A stretch of 64,000 nucleotides of DNA, from positions 70,731,635 through 70,795,634 of the forward strand of contig CM036619.1 of the NCBI GenBank assembly GCA_020746105.1, given 5' to 3'. This DNA comes from Trogon surrucura (lineage: Eukaryota > Chordata > Aves > Trogoniformes > Trogonidae). A program made the position numbers and the translations under genes. The notes below the pieces were generated by a model, which ran no database searches, was not told the DNA's origin, and saw only the letters and a program-made list of their open reading frames with translations. Below, piece after piece: positions 1 to 11,537 of this stretch (the first letter of the stretch is position 1; each line of letters begins with the position of its first letter).

Positions 1-3000
1 ACCATGCTCAATGAACCGCAACTGCCTGACTTTTGTGCTTTAGAGGGGCTCATCGGTACCTCATAAGACATTTTTACAAGCTAAGCCTTTAACTGGAGCT
101 CCTAGGATCTTTTCAACATGTATTTTACAAGTTCAATATTTACATATTAAAAAACGAACATTTTCTCTCACGAATGTAAAAGCATCACAACAGGAACACA
201 CATTGTTTCCTGCTGCTCTATGAAATACCTCCTTAAGCACTTTAAAATACATTTGGTCTAGACATTTAATGACAAATAAAGGACTACTTTTCACAGGAGA
301 GATCGGAAAGCAAACTAGCTCCAGACTGTAGAGATTTCATAAATAAACCATGTCTTCTTTAAAACTAATTGTGGCTGATATTGTTAGACAAATTTAATAA
401 ACTTTAATGGCCCTCATCTTTTACATTGTCTCAGTCTTAAACGAAGCTGAGTTCATAACCAGTTTTGTCATTTGATTGGCATAGATTTCTGACTCCTCCT
501 TCATATCTATTATTAGAAAATCTCTTTGTCATGCACAAAGAGTTGAAGTTTGACAAAATTGCTCCTATATGATGCACCTAAGCAATCTACACAGGAAACA
601 TCATGTAAAACTAATTAGATGCTTTCTGTCCACAACAATTTTTATTTCATATCCAGCTGAGTCTTGGTTCTTTTCATTAGCAACAACAACAACAACAAAA
701 AATCTGAACTTCTTAATGTCTCATTTTGAAGACGGCTCCATTTTTTTTACAGTTGTAGTTCTAATTGTGACTTTGACTGTAATACGGTCCGAAAACTTTT
801 GCAAATTGCCATGTTATGTACGCTAATTATCTGCTAAAAACACAATAGCCCTTAAATACCTTCTCTACATAGGGAAGCTAAATCTTTCTTTTGCTTCGAC
901 ACTCCAAAGTAATTTATTAGAATTTTAAAAGCACTTAATAATTTCAAAACAATCAACCTCACTAATACTCTAAAATATTATCTTTATGGTTTATTATAGA
1001 AACAACTTCTTCGAAACATGGTAGATCCCATGTGGTTAAAATGGTACAAAGCACAATCATACAAATTTTTGCTAGAGAATATCTTAAAAAGGCACTTCTG
1101 TTGTAAGACTCATCAGTCTCCATTCCACATAGTACAAGAAATCTGAAGACTTTCTGAGCATCTTCCCCCAGCTGCCATGCAGACTGAGGTGGCATTACCC
1201 ATCCTGCAGAGTAAAGTTGGTTTTGCAGGGAATGAAACAGAATAAGCAAAGGTTTAACAGGGACAAATTTACTTCCCTTCCTGGTAAAGAAACCTGCTGA
1301 AAATATAGCTTCATAGAGCATCTTGCTCCCCCAATCAGTAAATTTGCCACTGATCTTGAAAGCGCACAATGCTCTTGAGTACCACTTCAAAATGCCATAT
1401 GATGTCTTTAAACCACACAGCAATTTGCATTTGGTAGTTTAAAGGTCACTATGTCTAAAAAAGACAAACTCATAAATTAGTTTTAAAAACTACTGCTAAA
1501 GTAGCTATTTACTGCAGTTCTGTGAAACAGAGTCTTTGCAAGCACTTAAGAAGAGTCGTCTTCCCATGCTACCCATACATAACCAATTATCCACGGTGGA
1601 AGTGATGTGCATGCCTGAAAGGAATAAAGTCCCCGAACGTGAATTTCACAGTAACGAGAGCACTGCAGCAAAGTGGACAGAAGGGTGCTGAATGGATCGT
1701 GCTAAATTTCTTGTACACCAGAATCCAAAGGTTGCTTTGCAAGACCAGAACCAGGATGAAAATTACAAGTCTTTTTTCTCCAATTTTCATGCTTAATTCA
1801 AAAGCTCATTCAGTCATTTGACTTCTCAACAAGGTTCTAGTCACATGTTACTTTAAACAACCTCTGTACTAGACATAATGAAAGACAATGAAATTTGTCT
1901 GTTAAAAAGCCAAACCAACTTTACTGTAATGCAATAGACCACAGACTGTGTTAAGTATACAGTGACAGTAACCATTTTTCCAAGACACCTTTTCTGTGAA
2001 TCCCTTCAAGAACAATAAATTCTTCAGCACTAAATGACACCTGAAACACTCAAACACCAGATTGCATCACAGAATCCCTCATGTACAAACACATGTAGTA
2101 TCTCTCAATGGCATAAAACAATTAGTTAATAAACAGCAGAACTGAGCTGTTTCTTGCAAGACATACCAGCCATTACTTATCCCAGTCACCCGGTAATAGA
2201 TCTTAGAGGAAAAGAAAGGCAGAGAAAGAAAAGCTCTCTCTTAGAGAGTCTCCAGAAAGTGTCAAATACAAAAATCTTCCCTTACAATTGTTTTGGTCCT
2301 GAAAAAGATAAGGTGCAGCACACAGGCAAAAAAGAAATCAAACGAAAGAACAAGGCTTTTAGTTTTCAGTGCAGTGACAGGAGAAGCAGAACCACTACAG
2401 CTGGACATCATGCTGAAACCACTCGCACATCCAGTCCCCTGCAATCCGAATGCAAAGCAAACGAGCTGTAGTACGGCTACTGGCAATTAGTGGTGCTTCT
2501 GCATCTCAAGAGATACTAGCTGTAGCGCAATTCAGAACGCAAGTCCTTCTCCAGCCCCCTGGGAACTGAACGGATGATAGCAATTTCCAAGGATTTTATA
2601 TGCTGGCTTTGCTCCAAATTACAGCAAAACTGAAACACTTCAAACGATCTTGGAAGGAAAATGCCATGGCTCTTTTGTTCATTTGTTTATTACTTGCACT
2701 TATTTCTAAAGAAATCAAAATAGATCAAAAAAAAAAGAATCGAAAGAATCACTTCAAAACTAAGAATTAAAAAAAGATGGATTCCAAAACTTTAAAATGT
2801 GTCCTGTCTGTCTTTTCCGTTCTTTAAAACAAAAGTCTACTGCAGTTGACCTGCTTTTGTGAAATATTTTGATTTCAACAGAGCTGCATTTTCCAGGAGA
2901 GCTCTCACACTCCCAAAATTTGTAGATTTCTTCCTTCTGTCTCTGACTTAGCCAAGACATGCATTTCAATTTTATTAAGTTTTTATCTTCAACTCATTAA

Positions 3001-3736
3001 GCAACCTTTGTCATTCCCCAAGTGATTCTCATTTTTCCATTACCCACCACTGATCTATTTATCTCTTGCCATGTGAAAGTGCACAGGTACAGGGTCTGCC
3101 AGAGGTGGCTTCAGTGTGATACCACATCATGGCCTGATAAATACAGCAATACATGTAGCACATTTACAGTTCTGTAAACTTCTTTATAAAAAAATATCAA
3201 GAGTGCAGGTCACACCTGCCAGTCTCAAATAACTCCACTGCTTTGTCAACAACGAAGCTGGCATAGTACAGGAGAAATTCTGGTGAATTAAGTTCCACCT
3301 GTAGTGTCCACTGCTACCCCCTGCTCTCCAGCTAGGTAATTTCTTTTCTTCCTCTCTACTATTTATCCACCTCACCAAACTCTGCCTTCACATGTCTGTG
3401 CACAAAATGTGATGCTTTTCAGACAACCACTGAAATTGATCTAATGACACAATTTCTTGGGTCTTCCCCATTATCGTGAGTGTGCAAGGATTCCTCCTTG
3501 GGGGAAGGATCAGGCATCAACTATAGAAGGACTCAGACTTGTACTACCAGCACATGCCATTTGAATGCAGCATTAACTGCCACTAACAGAAGTTTGTGTC
3601 CCTGGGGTATCTCACCCTGTTGTTTAACAGCAGCAGAAGACTTTTCCCACCATCACAAGCTTGTTAAGAAGTCACAGGACGGATATCAAGTTAAGGACAC
3701 CTTTGATACACAGAACATGAATGACTAATACACAAT
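1..3736. other. AT-rich non-coding sequence, no gene recognised
   Basis: No repeat family, RNA gene or coding exon is recognised here. The sequence is AT-rich, with short A runs and a small CAA run near 680-698. The longest open frame is 153 codons on the minus strand (962-1423). It resembles no family I know, and one frame of this length is expected by chance in 64 kb of such DNA. The block could be intron, 3' UTR or intergenic; nothing in it decides which. Confidence 0.6.
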
Positions 3737-3875
3737 GAATCACAGAAATGAAAGTCAGAAAAAACCTCTGGAAGTCATCTAATCTAACCTTCCACTCAAA
3801 GCAAGGACTACTACTATGACGAGATGGTATCAACTCTGACCATGCTTGGCTAACTCTACAAAACCTTCAGGAATC
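3737..3875 (-). mobile_element. CR1 LINE 3'-end fragment, antisense
   Basis: The plus strand reads GAATCACAGAAATGAAAG, then AACCTCTGGAAGTCATCTAA and TCTAACCTTCCACTCAAAGC, which is the reverse complement of a CR1 3' end. The copy is 5'-truncated, like nearly all CR1 copies, and rather diverged. It runs directly into an AAAC/AAAT simple repeat on its 5' side. Family assignment is firm; the subfamily is not determined. Confidence 0.8.
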
Positions 3876-3877
3876 AG

Positions 3878-3914
3878 CAAATAAACAAATAAACAAACAA
3901 ACAAACAAACAAAT
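3878..3914. repeat. (AAAC/AAAT)n simple repeat
   Basis: About nine tetramer units, beginning with AAAT/AAAC alternation and becoming pure CAAA. The tract abuts the 5' edge of the CR1 fragment at 3737-3875. Confidence 0.9.
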
Positions 3915-6640
3915 CTGATAGGTGACAAAACTCTCAGACAATTCAGAGTTAAAAAAGGCACAAAATACAAAAAACATAATAACATATACTCATAATAAGT
4001 ATACAACTACGTTGGAAGAAGCACTGCCAGCATTTCAAGTTAGGCTACTTGATCAGCAGCACCTGAAACTCAGCTGTGCTAAAAAAAATAAACAATTCCT
4101 CAAAACTGTCGAAAGCCAGGAGATGTCATGGAGAGAGATGGAAAATGTCCAAGAAAATAACAAAAGCGATGAGAAGGAGGCTGGAGGCTTAGGTATAGTA
4201 AGATGATATGTACCTCTTTTATCTGAGTCACCAGTTTAAAACCGTGTAAGTATAAACACGTTCCTCACTGCAGAATAAAGATGTGATAAAACAGTCCTGA
4301 AATAGGGTGAGCAAACCTTCCTTTCTTTTTGCCTACCTTCACAAAAAAATCCGTCTCATGGAGTTCGCTCTTGTACAGCTACACCAGCACTTTGTGCATA
4401 CAACAAGGATACCAAAAAAGTTCAGTCTGGAGTTACATCCTCCTTAAATCCACCTGGAAAATATTTATCCTGGAAATAAAAGGAACTCTCTACCTCTGTA
4501 TCTCAATCCACAGAAACTGATCCAGATGTGAAAAAGAAAGACACCATGAGCAGGACCTCAAGCTTCTCATGTGTCTTCTCTTTGCAGCAAGACTTTTGCA
4601 CACTTCTCCATCCAGATGTTCATTGCATTTTGGAAATGTTTTATTTGTCCATAGATTTATCTGTAGAAGGATAGCAAGACTGTCCAGAAGCAAGCTGTCT
4701 GGTGGCTACAGATACTCTTAGAAAAACTTTGTAGGTATCTCGTGGATGTACATATGACAGTGAATTGTATATCCAGTGTGGAAAAACATTTCATGAAAAG
4801 GTGTATAAAAGAGTTTTGAACACAGAAAAAATGTAGCTTATTAGAAAAGTTTAGAACACGTTACTGATGTCTTTTTATATTTAGAGAAGGATCTAAGTGT
4901 TGCACCTTGCAAAGGAAGATGTGAAGCAGAGGGCTATGCATGTGTTAGGAGATTAGGATCTTCAAGCACTCAGCAGCTATTAAATATTGCGGCAGGCACT
5001 GCAGTTTGCAGGATCTGCTCCATTCGGAAGCCTTCAAACCTACTTTTATCTGTTTCTGTTCCTCCTATTTGGTTCACACTGCTGATGAGAAACACTCAGA
5101 TCTTCACATCAGCTCTCATCCTAGAATTCCAGCTCATTAGCCATATGAAAAAGAATTGGTGGCCAACCCGTTTCCTAGCAGGCAGGTGTCTCCTCTTGAT
5201 TTGGCGTTACATGGCCTTTAGGCTTATGGCTTACTCAAAAGACAAACTTTGTGAGCAGTGATAGACACATGGGGCTGCAAGGACAATTTCTTTCATTTAG
5301 GGCCATGAGGCGTCAACAAGGCATGCCTGGGTGAAAGCTTGTAAGGCAGCTGGTGATCTTGTCCTACCAATAAAGCAAAGATCTCTTCTTTCAGGGGAAA
5401 AAAAAAAAACCAGCACAGCATGTTTTTAATCAAAAGTGTGTCTTTTAAACAGAGTTAATAGAACAAACTTTCAAATAACAGAACAGAACCTAATAAAATC
5501 ATGAGCAATTGTCTTGAATGTGGCACACAGGGTATTCTGTTATTTTGCACAGCATTTTAAAACATGCTCCATTTTCTTCTCATTAGAATAAAAATCCTAA
5601 TGAGAGGACTGGGAAGTGCTGATTATATGATATCTGCAAAACTGCAGCTATGCTCTTCTGAATAATCTTCCAGATTAAAAAAAAAAAAACAACTTTCAAA
5701 TATATAATAAATTATCCCTAAGAGATGCTAATATTAACCCACACAAATGAAGAACTGTCCTGAAGACACTGAATTGTGATGACATTTCATTTACATTTAC
5801 AAATGAAATGCTTTTCTCCTCTCTAAGCTGAAGTGTTATTATGCCTAATTACATTTTCAGATTTTTTTCCCCTCTTTTGTTCCCCTATTGGACTGTCTGT
5901 TTTACAAACAGGTTTTACAAAAACAGTTAACATTTCCATCACGTGGACACTCATCTCACTTAATTGTGTAGAGTTCAAACATTTCTGGGATGACTAAAAT
6001 GTATATGGCTTTACTTAGCAATGCAAACTTCCTTCATCTGCTTGAGCACAGCCTAGGACACAATAGTGTTTTTGTTCTGTGCTTTTAACGAAGACAAAAA
6101 AATTAGACGGATTTAGGTCAAAGAAAAAAAGAGCATGCTAAAATGCTGTACAGTTAAAATTCAGCTGCAACAGTAACAACATATCCTAATTAATTTTAAA
6201 CTTCATGAATACTAACTCAAAGATTATGCCAGTTATCACAGCATTTGCATCATTTCTCTTCAAAATAGTGCCTCACTACTCTTGGTGCCTAATGCTGCAG
6301 TGAAATTTCCTGTTTATCTTACCTCCCTAACTTTTTTTCCTTTCCTCTTTGTCACAGTGAGAAGCAAAATTATCATCGTGGTGCTGTGAAGATGTCCTAT
6401 TTTCCACTTGTAACAATGAGGTTAACTTCAAACACCAGGGACTATATATTGAAAATATCTATCCACTTCCTGTTCCATTACTTTACTGTCAACATGTCAT
6501 TATTTTCCAAACTCTTTTAACAACAAAGAATCACCACACATGCCAACTTTTAGACTGGTTCTCCCACAGAACTTCTTCTATTCAAAATTACTTAGCCAAC
6601 GGCAAGTCCACACATTCCATCACATAAACTTCTGTTATGT
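3915..6640. other. AT-rich non-coding sequence, no gene recognised
   Basis: No repeat family or coding exon is recognised. There are A runs at about 5398-5411 and 5677-5690, and a weak 9-bp-stem hairpin at 5578-5605 whose loop contains AATAAA. Open frames are short and unremarkable. Confidence 0.6.
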
Positions 6641-6880
6641 AGAACCACAGAATTGTCTAGTTTGGAAGAGACTTTTAAGATCATCAAGTCCAACAGTTAA
6701 CCTAGCAATGCCAGGTCCACCACTAAACCAGGTTCCTGAGTACCTCATCTACGGGTCTTTTAAATACCTCCAGGGATGGTGACTGAACCACTTCCCCAGG
6801 CAGTATGTTAACAACCTTTTTGGTGACAGAATCTTTTCTACTATCCAATCTAAACCTCCCCTGGTGCAACATGTAACCAT
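6641..6880 (-). mobile_element. CR1 LINE 3'-end fragment, antisense
   Basis: Antisense CR1 wording is clear: AGAACCACAGAATTGTCTAG, AAGATCATCAAGTCCAAC, CCTCCAGGGATGGTGACT, and ATCCAATCTAAACCTCCCC. It covers the 3' UTR and the last part of the ORF2 region in reverse. It is the same general type as the copies at 10484-10704 and 45168-46390, which share the phrase CCTCCAGGGATGGTGACTC. The 80-codon plus-strand open frame at 6540-6782 is a shadow of this repeat. Confidence 0.95.
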
Positions 6881-6934
6881 AACTTTTGGATTTGGGATTG
6901 TTTATGGGGGTAGATACTTTTTAAATAAAAAACA

Positions 6935-7030
6935 AAAGAAGAAGAAAGAAAAAAGAAAAGGAAAAAGAAGAAAAAAGAAAGAAGAAAAAGTTAAAAAAAA
7001 AGAAAAAAAGAAGAAAAGCAAAAGAGGAGT
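6935..7030 (+). repeat. GAA/AAAG polypurine tract
   Basis: About 96 bases that are almost entirely A and G on the plus strand, with only isolated C or T interruptions (for example a TT near 6990). It is a degenerate mixture of AAG and AAAG units. Purine tracts of this length with near mirror symmetry can form triplex DNA, but that is a property of the class, not shown here. Confidence 0.85.
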
Positions 7031-7657
7031 GAAGTAACATTGATTTCTGCTGGTGTTCATCCATTGTTGAAAATTCTATCTCCAAATCAAACCAAAGTGG
7101 GAGGAAAAGTGTTTATTCAGAAGGTTTTTCATGAAAAATACCAGCAGTGATTTTTTCAAAAAGAAAAGCAAAAAGCCTTTATGGGAATGGAAAAGAGCTT
7201 TATGCTCTGTGCAATACCTGGAAAGCATACATCCCACAGGCAGGTCTCCAGGCAGCCAGGTGGCCAGCAAGTGGCACATGAAACAGAGAAGGAGCTAATG
7301 AGCTCTATGGCTTCTTTCTCAGCTTAGGAGCCAGGCTGGCGTTAGTGTCCTGCTGTGGCCAGGGGCAGGCAGCTGGAGAGGCAGGAGGAAGAGCACACCA
7401 AAGCAAGAGGAGCCAGCAGCCAGGCTCTTGCTCTAGGGGAAACTGCAGGAGGGAGGAGCTATTGGTGAAATGTGATGGGATGTGGGCAACAATGACTGAG
7501 CTAGAGAGAAGACCCTTTTTGTCTGCTCCTTGCAAGAAGGCCAGTGTTGAAAAAACAAACGTCACTTCTTGCCCCCGTTACCCAAGTGCACTCATAGACA
7601 GGCCAGCCTTAGTCCAACCAGCTGGTGATAACACAATTAGTGCAATGCTCTGGCCAT

Positions 7658-7705
7658 AGAATAAATTATACCTAGAATAAATTGTACATAGAATAAATTG
7701 TACCT
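7658..7705 (+). repeat. Three tandem 16-bp units, each with AATAAA
   Basis: Units at 7658-7673, 7674-7689 and 7690-7705 follow the pattern AGAATAAATTGTACCT with one or two substitutions. Each carries the hexamer AATAAA, so three canonical polyadenylation signals occur 16 bp apart on the plus strand. No gene is visible upstream, so function is doubtful. Confidence 0.9.
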
Positions 7706-7963
7706 AGCCTGCAATTCTACATTCTAGCAACAGGAAGTACATAGAAAAATCAAAATATGCTTTAGTTAAATACACTCAACATTTACAGGAAGAGCAAAAA
7801 AATAATTCAGTGTTGTTCCCCTCCCTCTCCCAAGATACTCTTCAGATCTCCAAAGACAGATTAATATATGGATCTCACACGTGACATCAAGGACTGTGGC
7901 ATGCTCCCAACCAATCCAGCTGACAATGCTAATATCTGGACAAACCAAAAGGCAGATAGATTT

Positions 7964-7987
7964 CATGTTATGTTATGTTATGTTATG
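7964..7987 (+). repeat. (ATGTT)n microsatellite
   Basis: A short pentamer repeat of four full ATGTT units followed by a partial unit, ending at ATGC. It falls in otherwise unremarkable sequence. Confidence 0.9.
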
Positions 7988-8477
7988 CAGCTAGCAAATG
8001 AAGTGGCTAGTGATTACAGTAAAAGTACTAAATCTGTGAGACAGGAAGGTGGTATTAACTATACTGCACTGTGATGCTCCTGAGCTTCAAAAACGTCACT
8101 GATGAGTTACGACTTACCGAGAATGGTAAATGAAGAAGTGCTCCAAATAAGAGTAAAAATCATCAGCAAGCAAAGAAATAGGTGGCAAAGGATTAAAAGG
8201 GGGCTATGGTTAATATTCATTCACTCATTTCAGTAGATTGCTAAGGTTTCAGAGAAAGGATGAAATTGAAACTCCTAAATCAGTCAACAAGTTTATTCAA
8301 CAAAAAGCCTCGCAGAGGCTTCATTCAAAGAAAAGGCCATGCCTTCTGTGCCATTTAAAGCACAGGACATCAATAATAACTTGAGTGCAGTGGGCAGGAA
8401 GAATGAGTTTGACAAAGCTTATGTCAGATATTCAAATAACTATTTAATAGGTAACTTCCATGTTCTTGACAAGAGAC

Positions 8478-8528
8478 CTGGAGCTAAGACTTGTAAGACC
8501 AGCTTGGTCTTACAAGTCTTAGCTCCAG
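8478..8528. repeat. Perfect 24-bp inverted repeat with 3-nt loop
   Basis: Bases 8478-8501 are the exact reverse complement of 8505-8528, separated only by GCT. Pairing stops abruptly at both outer ends (8477 and 8529 do not pair). A perfect 24-bp stem with a 3-nt loop is far beyond chance in 64 kb. The symmetry is complete, with none of the mismatches expected of an old microRNA precursor, so a recent snap-back replication event is the simplest origin. It would extrude as a cruciform, or fold into a hairpin if transcribed. Confidence 0.97.
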
Positions 8529-10483
8529 TATATAATTTTCTGTATTTCTCACAAGAAGATGAAAGAAGGAAGAAGAAAAATTAAACCATAAATACATGAA
8601 AGTAGTAATCCTATCTGGCTGCATTTGCCAGATACTGTTAGCTAGCTGCACGAACAAGGTTAGTGAATCAGCTCATTTATCATTACAGTGTTCTAGCCTC
8701 TGGTTCACCTAAAATACTGTTTTCCAGGATGAATCACTCAACCTGAAGTATCACTTCATAGTACTCAGACGGATCCTAACTCTGCACTGCAGCAAAAGCT
8801 GATTCTTAGTCAACAAACCCACCCTAGGTAACTGATACTGTCACCACATCATATAAAAGCCCTATCACACATAAAAATAATTAAGAATAACTTTTAAAAT
8901 AAAGACACTCTAGGTCTTCACACTTTATTTCAAACATCAGCTGGGCTTGAGCTCTTGCTCCACCCATCTGGTGTACACTGCAAAATTTCTTTGGAGTCAC
9001 TGAAATGGCATCCCGTAGTACAAGACTAATACAGTGGGAAGACAGGTTGTGAAACCTCTGATGAGGTACCTGTCCAGAAGTTAAATAAAACTGAATGAGA
9101 GTACAAACCCTAAAAGCCGTATCTAACAGCTCTCCTTGAACTGCCAGTGAAATCTACAGCCTCAGCATCACTATCACTGAATTGTGCTACTGAGCCAAAT
9201 GTACATGGAAAGAAAGCACGCCGGTATGAATAATTCATAGTCAAAGTGTTGTCCTAATACATTCTGTAACCCGGTAACCATTACAGTGCCTCAAGATTTG
9301 GAATAGCGTAAGAATACAAACAACAAATACTTCTCCTTTGAACAGAGCAGGGACATAAATCCAGGACATAATAATACCTAGACAGGCATACAAGGAGAAA
9401 GTCACTATTTACTAAGAAAGTAAGAGCAATAATAGTAGTATGGAAGATGGAAGAGAAAATCCATGATGCAGAATTGCAGAAGAGTTAGTTTGGGAAGGGA
9501 AATAACAAAGTTACACTCATTTAAATTAGACTCTTCTCAAGACGTGAAGAATTAGAAGTATATGAACAGAAAAAAAAATGTTATTCAAGCTACTGAATAA
9601 CTTTGAAATGCTTTTAGGAAAAAAAAAATACAATTTCCATCATCACCTTTGTTCTGACAGAAACAGCGAACAGGACACATATTTATCAGCTTGACTGACA
9701 GTTCAGGACTGGACACGCACCTTCAGTGCATCACAAACATGAGCTATCTTGACTCCACAGAGCTGAACATGTGAAAGTTTAATGTTCTGATGTAAAGCAA
9801 AAAAAACCTCACCAACCTAAAGAAACAAAGCATCAAAAACCATCTATGTCTTCTATAGGTCACCTCAACCCATATTTAACCAAATGTTTTCTCAACTGTG
9901 TTCTGCTTTATGGTCCATATTACCTTTCAAAGACTTCAAACCAAAAGCTCTAACCCTTCCCTCCAGCAAGTTTTCGAAACTTTAGAATTATGTATGCATA
10001 TTATATCATGGTGCAAAAATATTCACTATTCTGGAATTTACAATAACTTTTCTTTTTTCATAATTCTATGACGGAACAAAAGAAAGCATTTAGAGGTAAT
10101 AAGTTGAGTAAGCATGTAAGCCTAGGTGTTATTTTTATTCCCATATACTTACTTTAACAGGTAGAATAATTTCATGGGTCTCATGACCTACAATGAAAAT
10201 CAAGTGTGAAAACACCAAATGAGAAGCAACATGAATTTGATTGAATAATGATGTTTGAGTAATAATTTTCTGAAGACAATTTACTATTTTAAAAGATTGT
10301 GCTGAATATGTTTGAAGATAAAACTCTGCAATGTAAATGTAGAACTGAGGACTGAAATGCTGACTTTCTTCATTAATTTCTCCATTCAGTGTTGTTTCAC
10401 GGTTTCTTAAACTAACTCTTAGTATTTATCTAGGTTCTGCTACACTACTTATAATCACGTAATCCAAGCCACTTCCCCTAAAT
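8529..10483. other. AT-rich non-coding sequence, no gene recognised
   Basis: No repeat family, exon or RNA gene is recognised. There are A runs at about 9571-9578 and 9620-9628. Around 9215-9300 several CpGs are retained in otherwise AT-rich DNA, which is only a weak hint of constraint. Confidence 0.6.
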
Positions 10484-10704
10484 ACAGAATCATAGAATCA
10501 CAGAACAATTTAGGTTGAAAAAGACCTTTAAGATCATGGAGTACAACCATAAACCTAACAGTGCCAACCCCACAACTAAACCATGTCCCAAAGCACCACA
10601 TCTACATGTCTTTTAAATACCTCCAGGGATGGTGACTCAACGACTTCCCTCTGTTCCTCAATGTCTGTTCCTCAATGCCTGATAACCATTTCAGTGAAGA
10701 AAAT
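10484..10704 (-). mobile_element. CR1 LINE 3'-end fragment, antisense
   Basis: It starts with AATCATAGAATCACAGAACA and continues with AAGATCATGGAGTACAACC and CCTCCAGGGATGGTGACTCA, ending near ATAACCATTTCAGTGAAGAA. It contains a small internal tandem duplication of TGTTCCTCAATG near 10652-10680. Family assignment is firm. Confidence 0.95.
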
Positions 10705-11060
10705 GCCAACTAATAATTTATCGTTAGAAAACTAAGACACGATGCTCATATAAAAATCAACCTGTGACGAGAATAGACCTCAGACTAGTAATCAGATCTG
10801 CCAAAAATCAAAGTCTGAGCCATGAAACTATCTCTGGTTATTTATGGGTCATCTCTGATGCACTCTCCATCTACTAAAGAAGCAGTAGCACTGCCACTAT
10901 CATAATTCACTCCTAAAGACTTTTAGTGATGCAACATGCAACACAATGGATTCATAAAGAACTTCACTACAAGAGGGAAGATGCAGTGCTCAGAGTGGTT
11001 AATGTTAATCAGCATTGTCAACAACCTTCATCCAGTGGGTCCTGGAACTGCTTACTGAAG
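10705..11060. other. Non-coding sequence between repeats
   Basis: Unremarkable AT-rich sequence; nothing recognised. Confidence 0.6.
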
Positions 11061-11211
11061 TCATAGAGTCATAGAATGGCCTAGGCTGGAAGGGACCGTA
11101 GAGACCTCCCTGTCATGGGCAGGGACGCCTCTCAACTAGATCAGGCAACACGGGGACTGAATGGGATCGAACCCGCGACCTTGGTATTACCAACACCACG
11201 CTCTAACTTGA
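11061..11211 (-). mobile_element. tRNA-derived SINE with CR1 tail (TguSINE1-like)
   Basis: Read on the minus strand, the element starts at TTAGAGCGTGGTG, which matches the D-arm/anticodon-stem part of tRNA-Ile. It continues through CCAAGGTCGCGGGTTCGATC, and ends in a CR1-type tail whose antisense is TCATAGAGTCATAGAATGGC. The RNA polymerase III B box GGTTCGATCC (11164-11173 on plus) is intact. The anticodon loop is altered and the first part of the tRNA head is missing, so it is 5'-truncated and cannot be a tRNA gene. A tRNA-Ile head on a CR1 tail is the published structure of TguSINE1, a SINE of passerine birds mobilised by CR1 enzymes. The 5' edge abuts an oppositely oriented CR1. Confidence 0.85.
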
Positions 11212-11537
11212 GTGTCACGAGGATGGAGCCAGGCTCTTCTCGGTGACAACCACTGATAGGACAAGGGGTAATGGGCTGAAACTGGAACATAAGAGGTTCC
11301 ACTCAAACTCGAGAAGAAACTTCTTCTCAGTGAGGGTGACGGAGCCCTGGAACAGGCTGCCCAGGGAGGTTGTGGAGTCTCCTTCTCTGGAGACATTCAA
11401 GACCTGCCTGGACACGTTCCTGTGTAGCATCATCTAGGCGTTCCTGCTCTGGCAGGGGGATTGGACTTGATGATATTTCAAGGTCCCTTCCAATCCCTAA
11501 CATTCTATGATTCTATGATTCTATGATATGATTCTAT
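11212..11537 (+). mobile_element. CR1 LINE 3' end with intact ORF2 C-terminus
   Basis: Sense-oriented CR1. Key phrases are GGATGGAGCCAGGCTCTTCT, CCTGGAACAGGCTGCCCAGG and GGACTTGATGATATTTCAAG, ending in ATTCTATG octamer repeats. Bases 11243-11437 keep an open frame for the last 64 codons of the CR1 reverse-transcriptase protein, including [19 protein letters not shown], up to the natural stop. The 3' UTR of about 100 bp and the octamer tail follow. The preserved frame and crisp tail suggest one of the younger CR1 copies here. It stands head-to-head with the SINE on its left. Confidence 0.97.

Larger units (their letters stand above)
7031..8477. other. Non-coding sequence with a GC-richer block
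   Basis: Apart from two small tandem repeats listed separately, nothing is recognised. Bases 7330-7650 are clearly more GC-rich than their surroundings and are open on both strands for 86-104 codons. The overlap of two unrelated frames points to base composition and not to coding. No splice-flanked exon is convincing. Confidence 0.55.

Noticed and set aside
962-1423. 153-codon minus-strand frame
   Set aside because: No recognised motif, no splice or promoter context, and about one frame of this size is expected by chance in 64 kb.
5578-5605. 9-bp-stem hairpin with AATAAA in the loop
   Set aside because: Stems of 9 bp with short loops are expected several times by chance in a window of this size.
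11160-11211. Apparent tRNA-Ile gene on minus
   Set aside because: The 5' part of the tRNA is missing, the anticodon loop is altered and a CR1 tail follows. It is the head of a SINE.
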